DNA of 30,631 nt from an uncultured Clostridia bacterium. GTDB taxonomy: Bacteria; Bacillota; Clostridia; TANB77; CAG-508. The stretch lies in contig CAPNDH010000014.1 in the NCBI GenBank assembly GCA_948664205.1, positions 1 through 30,631 of the forward strand, read 5' to 3'. The notes below the pieces were generated by a model. The model worked only from the letters and a program-made list of their open reading frames with translations, made no database searches and was not told the DNA's origin. Of this stretch, positions 21,774-28,700 are shown in pieces (positions within the stretch are counted from its first letter, which is position 1; every line of letters starts with the position of its first letter). A program made the position numbers and the translations under genes.

Positions 21774-23363
21774 ATGGATACATACAAAGGATACGTTAGC
21801 TTTGTGCTTCATGCACATTTGCCTTTTATACATCACCCTGAAAGTGAAGATTATTTGGAGGAACAATGGTTATATGAAGCTATTTCTGAAACCTATATTC
21901 CTCTTCTTTTAAATTTCCAAAAATTAGTGGAGGAAAAAGTAGATTTTCGTATTACTATGTCTATGACTCCCCCTCTTTTAAATATGCTTGATAATAAACT
22001 TTTACAAAAAAGATACATTAAATATTTAAAAAAGCATATTGAACTTGCTAAAAAAGAAATAGAGAGAACTAAAGATAATAAAAAAATAAATGAACTTTCT
22101 AAATATTATTTTGAACGTTATACTAATGATTTACACATTTTTAAAGATGTTTATAATTGTAACTTAATAAAAGGTTTTAAGCACTTTCAAGATATTGGTG
22201 TTTTAGAAATTATTACTTGTGGTGCCACACATGGATATTTTCCTATTTTATATGTTACAGAGCAGACTGTTAAGGCTCAAATTGCTGTTGGAGTTCAAAC
22301 ATATGAAAAGTATTTTGGAAAAAAGCCCCGTGGCATTTGGCTTCCTGAATGTGGTTATGTTCCAGAAGCTGATAAATATTTAAAGGAATTTGGTATAGAA
22401 TATATTATTACTGAATCACACGGAATTTTATATGCTGACCCTACACCTTTATATGGTACATATTCACCTATTGTTTCACCAAGTGGTATTACATGCTTTG
22501 GTCGTGATATGGAGTCTTCAAGGCAAGTATGGAGTTCTATAAATGGTTATCCTGGTGATTTTAATTATAGAGAATTTTATAAAGATATTGGATATGACGC
22601 TCCATACGATTATATAAAACCTTATATTGCTCATAATGGCGTTAGAGTTCATACTGGAATTAAATATCACCGAATTACTGGTAAAACTGAGGAAAAAGAT
22701 ATTTATAATATTGAGTGGGCTAAAGATTCCGCTCAAAAACAAGCAAGTCATTTTATGAATTCTAGGATAAATCAAATTAATAAAGTAAGTACTTATATGG
22801 ATAAACCTCCTATAATTTTATGTCCTTATGATGCTGAACTTTATGGTCATTGGTGGTATGAGGGGCCTTATTGGTTATATATATTATTTAAAAAAATCTA
22901 TTTTGACCAAAATAATTTTAAACTTATAACACCTAGTGAATATATTGATAAGTACCCTGAAATGCAAATTTCTACACCTTGCCGTTCAAGTTGGGGTGCT
23001 AATGGATATAGTGAAGTATGGCTAAATGAAACAAATGATTATGTACATAGGCATTTACATGACGCTGGCGAAAAAATGGTTCATCTTGCACATAGTTTTA
23101 TTAATGAAGAAAATTCACTTATAATTAGAGCTTTAAATCAATGTACACGAGAACTTTTACTTGCCCAAAGTAGTGATTGGCTATTTATTATAACAAATGG
23201 AACTATGGTTGATTATGCTAAAAAAAGAATTAAAGACCATATTGGAAGATTTAACAAATTATATGAGCAAATCAAGTCAAATAATATTGATGAAGAATTT
23301 TTAATTTCTATTGAAGAGAAAGATTGTATCTTCCCAGAAATTGATTTTAGAATTTATTATTAA
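21774..23363 (+). CDS. GH57 family 1,4-alpha-glucan branching enzyme
   Basis: Introduces alpha-1,6 branches into glycogen. It has 529 residues, matching the GH57 branching enzyme (DUF1957) group. The GH57 conserved regions are in order: HAHLPF (13-18), FRITMSMTPPLL, CGATHGYFPIL, GIWLPECGYVPEAD with the nucleophile Glu192, CPYDAELYGHWWYEGPYW with the acid/base Asp353, and a C-terminal helical region (LNQCTRELLLAQSSDWLFI). The helical DUF1957 C-terminus supports branching activity over amylase activity. All catalytic residues are present. The ATG has AAAGGAG 9 bases upstream. It is the third partner, with DUF4912 and the GT4 synthase, in glycogen synthesis. The E. coli-type GlgB (GH13) is not in the window. 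Confidence 0.92.
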   Translation: MDTYKGYVSFVLHAHLPFIHHPESEDYLEEQWLYEAISETYIPLLLNFQKLVEEKVDFRITMSMTPPLLNMLDNKLLQKRYIKYLKKHIELAKKEIERTKDNKKINELSKYYFERYTNDLHIFKDVYNCNLIKGFKHFQDIGVLEIITCGATHGYFPILYVTEQTVKAQIAVGVQTYEKYFGKKPRGIWLPECGYVPEADKYLKEFGIEYIITESHGILYADPTPLYGTYSPIVSPSGITCFGRDMESSRQVWSSINGYPGDFNYREFYKDIGYDAPYDYIKPYIAHNGVRVHTGIKYHRITGKTEEKDIYNIEWAKDSAQKQASHFMNSRINQINKVSTYMDKPPIILCPYDAELYGHWWYEGPYWLYILFKKIYFDQNNFKLITPSEYIDKYPEMQISTPCRSSWGANGYSEVWLNETNDYVHRHLHDAGEKMVHLAHSFINEENSLIIRALNQCTRELLLAQSSDWLFIITNGTMVDYAKKRIKDHIGRFNKLYEQIKSNNIDEEFLISIEEKDCIFPEIDFRIYY

Positions 23364-23543
23364 GTTTTTAAATTTAAAACAATATAAAATTGTTATTCTA
23401 TTATATATTTCTAGTTTCTTGAATTTAAAATTTAATTTTTAAATTGCACAAGTTACCAAATTCTCCTTTTAAGAATAAAATATGTATATCTAAAGGTTTT
23501 TTAGTAGATACTATTACATATAAATCGTGAAAGGGGATTTTTT

Positions 23544-24398
23544 TTGCTCATGAAATCTTTTTGTATAAAAACTAATAATGACAATATTATAAATTATCTA
23601 CTAAACAATTTAGCATGTATGGATTTTGAAGATATCTATTTTGTAAGCAAGAAATTTAAAATATATAAAAATGTAATTATTCATTATAAAGGTTCAAAAG
23701 AAAGCGAATTTTTAAGTTTAATTTCATCTTTAATAACAGATTGTACACTATTATTTTTTGAACCAATGTTAATTAGAAGATGTATTAATTTAAACTATTT
23801 CTATTTTGATGATTTTGAAAAAAAGCTAATTGAAAAAAATTGTTATAGTTATATACAAGTAGATGAAGATAAAACTTTAAAGAATAGAAAAGATGAAATA
23901 TGGATTAATGTATTAAATTATTTACTTGAAAATAAAAGTATGATTCTTGACGGCTTTGTCAATTTTAGATTAGAAAATTATATAGATACTATTAACGATA
24001 TTGTAGATTATTCTGTAAATAAATATATTGTAGAAAAAGAATATACAGAATTTATCAATTTATTAAAAATATATATTGATTCTAAACAATCTGAGGCTGA
24101 TTTAGTACATTTAGTTTATACTAATGGAGAATCTATTTTATTAGATTCTGATAGAAATATTATTTCTCTTACTGATAACATTTTTAATGCAAAGTATTTA
24201 TCTGATATATCTTTTTCTTCAAATGACTATGCTTTAAATTCATTGCTTACTTTATTACCAAAGCGAATAGAGCTTCATGTTATTGGTTATGAAGATGAAT
24301 TTATTAATACTTTAAAGCTTATATTTGGTAATCGAATTTTTATATGTAAAGATTGTAATATATGTAGAACTTATAAAATATTAACAAATACAAAGTAG
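23544..24398 (+). CDS. ytxC: Sporulation protein YtxC
   Basis: Encodes about 284 residues with the pattern of the YtxC family (PF08812), a conserved endospore-former protein of unknown biochemistry. The C-terminus is diagnostic: ADLVHLVYTNGESILLD, LPKRIELHVIG, and FINTLKLIFGNRIFICKDCNICRTY with three cysteines. No clear membrane segment. The TTG at 23544 lies 8 bases after AAAGGGG; an ATG two codons later (23550) is possible but 14 bases away, so I keep the TTG. It suggests the organism forms endospores or descends from spore-formers. The stretch before it (23364-23543) is AT-rich with no gene. A palindromic repeat starts 10 bases after its stop and may end the transcript. Confidence 0.84.
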   Translation: MLMKSFCIKTNNDNIINYLLNNLACMDFEDIYFVSKKFKIYKNVIIHYKGSKESEFLSLISSLITDCTLLFFEPMLIRRCINLNYFYFDDFEKKLIEKNCYSYIQVDEDKTLKNRKDEIWINVLNYLLENKSMILDGFVNFRLENYIDTINDIVDYSVNKYIVEKEYTEFINLLKIYIDSKQSEADLVHLVYTNGESILLDSDRNIISLTDNIFNAKYLSDISFSSNDYALNSLLTLLPKRIELHVIGYEDEFINTLKLIFGNRIFICKDCNICRTYKILTNTK

Positions 24399-24408
24399 TA
24401 TAGCTATT

Positions 24409-24576
24409 CTAGTGTTAAATTATTCGCTTCCAGTAAGTAATATATTTTATTTTTTCCATTTCGCCCTCCATGACAAGGGGTATTCCCCCGCCTCAAAGAG
24501 CTGTCGGGACTTCATTACAAAAATAAAATATATTACTTACTTCACGCTACTCTACAACTTAAAATATAGTGCTTTC
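24409..24576. repeat. MITE-like palindromic repeat, copy 2 (inverse orientation)
   Basis: 168 bp homologous to the reverse complement of 2052-2221, including the AGTAAGTAATATATTTTATT-type inverted repeats and the core CTGTCGGGACTTCATTAC. The core centre differs more than the arms. It lies between ytxC and the rhodanese gene. Confidence 0.85.
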
Positions 24577-24592
24577 CTTAGAATATATAAGA

Positions 24593-24617
24593 GGGGGTTA
24601 GATATTATCCAACCCCC
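24593..24617 (-). terminator. Terminator overlapping the end of the rhodanese gene
   Basis: GGGGGTT and AACCCCC arms around the stop codon, extended by inner pairs, followed on the minus strand by TCTTATATATTC. Confidence 0.65.
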
Positions 24618-24948
24618 CTTTTATATTATACAGGCTTTCATAGCCTTGATTTGAAAGTATGTCAACAGCTTTTCTACTTCTATTTCCTGATTGGCAATAC
24701 ACAACAATTGTACATTCTTTATTTTTTATAGTATTTTCTGACATTTTAGAAAGATCATATAAAGGTATATTTATACTTCCTTCTAAATGTTCTTCTTTAT
24801 ATTCTTGTGGACTTCTTACATCAAGTAAGATTGCTTCTTTATCATTTTTTAATATTACTTTCGCATTTTCATAATCTACTTCATTTACTTTACAATATCT
24901 GTCTTTTTTTAATATTCCTTTTATAGCTTTATAAATTTTTGTATTCAT
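24598..24948 (-). CDS. Rhodanese-like sulfurtransferase domain protein
   Basis: A single-domain rhodanese of 116 residues that carries a persulfide on its active cysteine. Visible are LLDVRSPQEYKEEHLEGSIN (41-60), IPLYDL, and the active-site loop VYCQSGNRSRKA with Cys85, then GYESLYNIKGGL. There is no signal peptide, so it should be cytoplasmic; a short basic N-terminus (NTKIYKAIKGILKKDRY) precedes the domain. I take the ATG at 24948, with GGAAGAGG about 6 bases upstream, over an in-frame TTG at 24966 that overlaps it. Its sulfur acceptor is unknown. It is a single gene between a MITE-like repeat and the secDF pair, and the catalytic cysteine is intact. Confidence 0.9.
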   Translation of the reverse strand: MNTKIYKAIKGILKKDRYCKVNEVDYENAKVILKNDKEAILLDVRSPQEYKEEHLEGSINIPLYDLSKMSENTIKNKECTIVVYCQSGNRSRKAVDILSNQGYESLYNIKGGLDNI

Positions 24949-25017
24949 TTTTCCTCTTCCTTTCAAATTGCAGTAGCCTTTTTATATAAGAAAAGTGAGC
25001 ATTCTTTTCTATAATAT

Positions 25018-25060
25018 AAAAAGGACATCTTTATATATAATATTAAAGATGTCCTTTTTT
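25018..25060 (-). terminator. Terminator of the secD-secF operon
   Basis: AAAAAGGACATCTTT (25018-25032) pairs with AAAGATGTCCTTTTT (25045-25059), 22 bases after the secF stop, with a T run on the minus strand. Confidence 0.85.
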
Positions 25061-25081
25061 GTTTACTTTATTCTAATTTTC

Positions 25082-25735
25082 TTATTTTTTCTTTGTTTCT
25101 TGTATTCTTCTTTGTGTTTTTTCTTCTAATTCACTAAATACTGCTAAAGTAACAACTACATATATTGCAAGGCACATTGGAATTGTTAGTGCATTTACTG
25201 GAATTCTTACTATTGCAACTATGCTTATAAATAATGCTATTGCTAATACATTCATTCCTAATATTTTGACTAATACTTCTAATATATCTATTTTTCTAAA
25301 GCGTATTCCTGCATATATTAAAATAATTACTAATGATAAAGCAGTTGGCATTATAAGTGGTTTTGCTATATCTCTTATTCTTAAGTTTGAATTTTGTGTT
25401 ACTTTTATGTCTTCTTTAACTGTATTTTCTAAACTATATTTTTCATTTATTTTACTATTTAATTGTTCTATTTGTTCATCAGTTATATCCTTTACTGTAA
25501 TAGATGCAATTTCTTCATATAATTCAACTTTTTGAACTATAACTTTGTTATTTCCAATTATCTCTTTAACTATATTCTTAATGTCATTACTTTCAAATTC
25601 TTTTCCTATATAAACTGATACTTGTTTATTTGGTGAGTATTTTAAACTAACATTAAACCCTGCAAATGCTATTACAATTATTCCTATTATAATAATACAA
25701 GCTAAAACTATATATGCTATTTTTTTCTTTTCCAT
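25082..25735 (-). CDS. secF: Reduced SecF-like protein export subunit
   Basis: SecF, with SecD, helps pull exported proteins across the membrane using the proton or sodium gradient. This protein has 217 residues, while SecF is usually about 300. It has a first membrane helix (about 7-25), GFNVSLKYSPN in the place of the usual GIDFTGG, a periplasmic-like domain to about 125, and then only about three more hydrophobic segments (128-147, 158-177, 183-199), followed by a charged tail (EEKTQRRIQETKKK). The identity rests on this layout and on the secD gene 13 bases upstream, not on strong motifs. The start has AGGAGG before the ATG. No frameshift is seen that could explain the short length. Confidence 0.7.
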   Translation of the reverse strand: MEKKKIAYIVLACIIIIGIIVIAFAGFNVSLKYSPNKQVSVYIGKEFESNDIKNIVKEIIGNNKVIVQKVELYEEIASITVKDITDEQIEQLNSKINEKYSLENTVKEDIKVTQNSNLRIRDIAKPLIMPTALSLVIILIYAGIRFRKIDILEVLVKILGMNVLAIALFISIVAIVRIPVNALTIPMCLAIYVVVTLAVFSELEEKTQRRIQETKKK

Positions 25736-25748
25736 ATCCTTTTCCTCC

Positions 25749-27110
25749 TTAGTTTTCTAGTAATAATGCTCTTGTAATTATTACATTATATAATAATGAA
25801 ATTGCCATTCCCCAGAATATTACTGTTCCAAAGCTAGATACTAAAAGCCAACTATTGAATGCAAATACTACTGCTATTACTGCTATTGGTACTAATATAA
25901 GCATTGTTCTTAATATAGCTTTTTCAAACGCTCCTTCTATATTTTCCATTTTTTTGTTATTTTCTAATACTTTAACTATTGTTATATATGTTACAAATAT
26001 TGATAAAATTATTGCTATTAAACCATATATTGTTATTACTATGTTTGTATATCTTAATACTAGTAATAATAAAGCAATATAACCTATTAAACTAATAGAT
26101 GATAATATTCCTTTTTCTTTATATTTTATAATTAAATATATCATTCCTATAGTTAATACAATAATAGCTAAGGCTACAAATAATTCTATGTTATCTTTTT
26201 CTACTTCTGATGCAATATATTGATTATTTGCTATTTCATAAACTATTGGCATTTTTCCATTATTTAATAATGCTGACAAATTATTTGCATTTGTTAAGCT
26301 TTCTTGCATTTCTTCTGCTGAACTTGAAGAACTTGAGCCTACTGATAATTGTAATACTCCATTTGTAATTTCTTCATCAAAATGAGTAGTAATAATTGCT
26401 CCACCATCTAGTTTTAATGTAATTTCTTTATTTTTTGTAGTTTCTTTTCCTGTTTCTTCATCAGTCACTTTTGTTTCAACATAAGTATTTGTTATATTTC
26501 TAAACTTTTCTGTGCCTTCTTTATTAAACTCTATATTTACAAATACTGTTGTAGTTCCATATGAAGTTGTTCCATATCCTGCTTTTACAGCTTTTAAGTC
26601 ATCATTTGTCATTAATACTTCGTTTGTATCTTTATCTACAATTTCAAATTTTCCTTGAGAAGCGATTTGTGATACTATGATATCTGTATTATCATTCTCT
26701 GGAATGTTTAATACTATGTTTCCATTTTCCTCATTTAATCTAATTTCATAAGCTGATAGCCCCATTGTTTTTAATCTTTTTTCTATGATAGTTTTTGTCT
26801 TCCTATAATTTTCTTTTACTAATACACTCTCATCATTTTTTGCTTTTTCCTCAGATGATGCTACTTTAGTAGTTGTATCTGTAGAAGCAATTACTTTTCC
26901 TGATTCATCATAATTTATTTTTTCTTTAGAAGTATCTACATTTATATCTATTCTTCTTGACCCTTCTAAATCCATTCCTAAATTGTAATCTTTAATTACA
27001 TTTACCATTCTACCTTTATCTTTTACATAAATTCCTACAAAAGATATTATTGATAATAGTATAACTACTAATGTGATTAAAGTTATTTTTAAAATTTTGT
27101 TAATTTTCAT
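25749..27110 (-). CDS. secD: SecD-like protein translocase subunit, divergent
   Basis: Encodes 453 residues from the ATG at 27110. The N-terminal helix (about 8-27) is followed by NLGMDLEGSRRIDINV, the counterpart of the SecD GLDLxGG segment, then a large extracytoplasmic domain with RLKTMGLSAYEIRLNEENGNIVLNIP (P1-like), FEIVDKDTNEVLMTNDDLK and a serine-rich patch (GSSSSSSAEEMQ). At least five hydrophobic segments follow from about 305. Some SecD signature residues of the membrane part are not recognisable, so it is divergent. It is the first gene of a secD-secF pair ending at the terminator at 25018. The earlier ATG at 27122 abuts the AAAGGA ribosome site and was not chosen. An inverted repeat separates it from the HD gene upstream. 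Confidence 0.82.
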   Translation of the reverse strand: MKINKILKITLITLVVILLSIISFVGIYVKDKGRMVNVIKDYNLGMDLEGSRRIDINVDTSKEKINYDESGKVIASTDTTTKVASSEEKAKNDESVLVKENYRKTKTIIEKRLKTMGLSAYEIRLNEENGNIVLNIPENDNTDIIVSQIASQGKFEIVDKDTNEVLMTNDDLKAVKAGYGTTSYGTTTVFVNIEFNKEGTEKFRNITNTYVETKVTDEETGKETTKNKEITLKLDGGAIITTHFDEEITNGVLQLSVGSSSSSSAEEMQESLTNANNLSALLNNGKMPIVYEIANNQYIASEVEKDNIELFVALAIIVLTIGMIYLIIKYKEKGILSSISLIGYIALLLLVLRYTNIVITIYGLIAIILSIFVTYITIVKVLENNKKMENIEGAFEKAILRTMLILVPIAVIAVVFAFNSWLLVSSFGTVIFWGMAISLLYNVIITRALLLEN

Positions 27111-27143
27111 TTTTAATTTCATCCTTTCTTTGTTGTAGAAATT

Positions 27144-27234
27144 GGAAGTTGGAGGTTGGAGGTTAGAATATAGGGTAATTTCTTCGAAGTATTTACCCTA
27201 TATTCCAACTTCCAACTTCTAACTTCTAACTTCC
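27144..27234. repeat. Inverted repeat built of GGARGTT-type 7-bp units
   Basis: Left units GGAAGTT, GGAGGTT, GGAGGTT, AGAATAT (27144-27171) and right units ATATTCC, AACTTCC, AACTTCT, AACTTCT, AACTTCC (27200-27234) face each other around AGGGTAA.../TTACCCT. It lies between the HD gene and secD and could also end HD-gene transcripts. Confidence 0.75.
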
Positions 27235-27255
27235 TATGTTTTAATATACACTTTA

Positions 27256-27915
27256 CTATAATAATTTTGTTCCATTTATAATTAGTTCAAACCATATATT
27301 CAAATATTTTGCAGCATATTTACTCATCATTGTTCTATCCATAAATATTTCAAAGTAGTCTAACACTGGGCAAATTTCTGTATCTATTGTTAGCTCTAAT
27401 GTTGCAACTCTTGTTTTACTATCAATTTTAAATTCTGAATTTGTTACCGCATAATTTACTTTATCATGTTTATCAAATGTAGACATATTTGTATTTACTA
27501 CTCTATCTCTATGTGCATCTGATTTATCTGCTAGTATTAATGCTGCTGATATATCGTTTACTGCTGTTCCCGTTTGCTCATCATGATTTCCTATTGCCAT
27601 CATTATTTCTGTTCTATCTTTAGTATTCATTCCCATATCTTTTAATATTTGATAAGCAAGTACTGCTCCTGTATGAGCATGGTCAACTCTATTTACACAA
27701 TTTCCTATATCATGCAAATATCCCGCTATTTTTACAAGCTCTATTCTTTCCTCTGGATATCCTAAGGCTTCTAAAATTTTTCCTGCTCTATTTGAAACAA
27801 TAGAAATGTGCCTAAACGAGTGCTCTGTATAGCCTATTGCATTCATTTGCCTTTGAGCTCCTGCAATTAATTCTTGCACTTCTTCATTTTTCTTAACTTG
27901 TTCTAAAGTTATCAT
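27256..27915 (-). CDS. HD domain phosphohydrolase
   Basis: Encodes 219 residues. The HD superfamily metal residues are present: His36 in EHSFRHISIV, HD at 68-69 in YLHDIGN, His79 in VDHAHTGAVL, and GNHDEQTG with another His-Asp; LADKSDAHRDRV supplies the distal Asp. Such proteins hydrolyse phosphate bonds in nucleotides or signalling molecules; the substrate here is unknown. It is soluble, with no fused signalling domain. The second ATG (27915) has GGAGG 5 bases upstream, and the first ATG (27927) overlaps that site, so the shorter form is used. A promoter is at 27937-27965. It is a single gene upstream of secDF, separated from it by a heptamer inverted repeat. Confidence 0.85.
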   Translation of the reverse strand: MITLEQVKKNEEVQELIAGAQRQMNAIGYTEHSFRHISIVSNRAGKILEALGYPEERIELVKIAGYLHDIGNCVNRVDHAHTGAVLAYQILKDMGMNTKDRTEIMMAIGNHDEQTGTAVNDISAALILADKSDAHRDRVVNTNMSTFDKHDKVNYAVTNSEFKIDSKTRVATLELTIDTEICPVLDYFEIFMDRTMMSKYAAKYLNIWFELIINGTKLL

Positions 27916-27936
27916 ATGTTCCTCCATTATTTTATA

Positions 27937-27965
27937 ATTCTATATTAAAACAAATAAAAATTCAA
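27937..27965 (-). promoter_or_regulatory. Promoter of the HD gene
   Basis: On the minus strand, TTGAAT (27965-27960), a 17-base spacer and TAGAAT (27942-27937). The -35 lies in one arm of the hairpin at 27959-27990. Confidence 0.6.
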
Positions 27966-27990
27966 CCATTTTTTGTAAATTGGTTGAATT
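27959..27990 (-). terminator. Hairpin with T-rich tail upstream of the HD gene
   Basis: AATTCAACCA (27959-27968) and TGGTTGAATT (27981-27990) form a 10-bp stem, followed on the minus strand by TTTATTTG. It may end transcripts from the gene at 28220, or act as an operator over the HD-gene -35. Confidence 0.5.
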
Positions 27991-28040
27991 AATTTTATAT
28001 ATTTGTTCTAATTCGCATCCACCAAATAATTTAAATTAAT

Positions 28041-28181
28041 GTAGGGGCTTAATCGGTTAGGAATACCCGTAAGAATTTACCTAATTACGCCCTATATTTA
28101 AAATTTATAGCAATATTTAAATTATCTAAGGGCGAAATTCGGTATTCCCAAAGAGGAATTCCTTACCGATTTAGCCCCTAC
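28041..28181. repeat. Composite MITE-like element, copy B
   Basis: 141 bp with the same two-half-unit architecture as 13630-13776: starts GTAGGGGCTTAATCGG, ends CCGATTTAGCCCCTAC, linker ATATTTAAAATTTATA. It is flanked by AAT on the left and ATT on the right, which extend the palindrome. It lies between the HD gene and the TIGR04086 gene. Confidence 0.82.
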
Positions 28182-28219
28182 ATTAGAAACAAAATATTTT
28201 TAAACTGTAATATATATTT

Positions 28220-28609
28220 TCACTTCATATTAACTCCTATAATGCCTCCTATCATTCCTGCTATTATAGATAGAATTATCATTATTATTGAATATAAATT
28301 AATACCAAACCCACTGCTTGTTATACTAGAAAGTAAATAAATTGTTAGTATATATATTATACCCACTAATCCCCCATTTAATAAGCCATTTTTACTTATT
28401 TTTAAAGTGCTTATACTACTTCCTATTAAAATACTTATTACAGATATTACTATAATTACTGGGTTTATTACATTTTCATTAAGTGAAGTATATGTTAAAA
28501 TTATTGCAAATATAAGTAATAACAATAGTGTTAAAATTATTGCTGTAACACTACCTTTTATAATTCTTATAATATTTTTTGTAAATTCATTTTCATTAAT
28601 ACTATTCAA
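28220..28609 (-). CDS. TIGR04086 family membrane protein
   Basis: Encodes 129 residues with four hydrophobic segments (about 19-40, 48-66, 76-94 and 103-126) and the family-like stretch SKNGLLNGGLVGIIYIL between the second and third, with a glycine-rich last helix (IIAGMIGGIIGV). Proteins of this type (TIGR04086/DUF3792) are common in Clostridia and have no known function. The start is TTG, with AAGGAGAG 7 bases upstream and no better in-frame ATG nearby. It is on the same strand as, and downstream of, clpX, but a terminator at 28681 separates them. The family call is moderate. Confidence 0.72.
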   Translation of the reverse strand: MNSINENEFTKNIIRIIKGSVTAIILTLLLLLIFAIILTYTSLNENVINPVIIVISVISILIGSSISTLKISKNGLLNGGLVGIIYILTIYLLSSITSSGFGINLYSIIMIILSIIAGMIGGIIGVNMK

Positions 28610-28671
28610 TGTTATACTCTCCTTTATTATATATATTACTATTATTATTCTTGTTATTTTTATTTAGAACT

Positions 28672-28700
28672 AAAATATAAAAAGAGCCAGTGGCTCTTTA
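28672..28700 (-). terminator. clpP-clpX operon terminator
   Basis: AAAGAGCC (28681-28688) pairs with GGCTCTTT (28692-28699), loop AGT. On the minus strand it is followed by TTATATTTT. It overlaps the clpX stop. Confidence 0.75.

Noticed and set aside
22410..22430. CACACGGAATTT in the GH57 gene as a third case of the CACGGAA frameshift form
   Set aside because: Here CAC and GGA are both in frame (E-S-H-G-I) and the protein is intact, so no shift occurs.
25082..25735. Short secF as a frameshifted full-length gene
   Set aside because: No SecF-like continuation is seen in other frames past the stop at 25082; a terminator follows 22 bases later.
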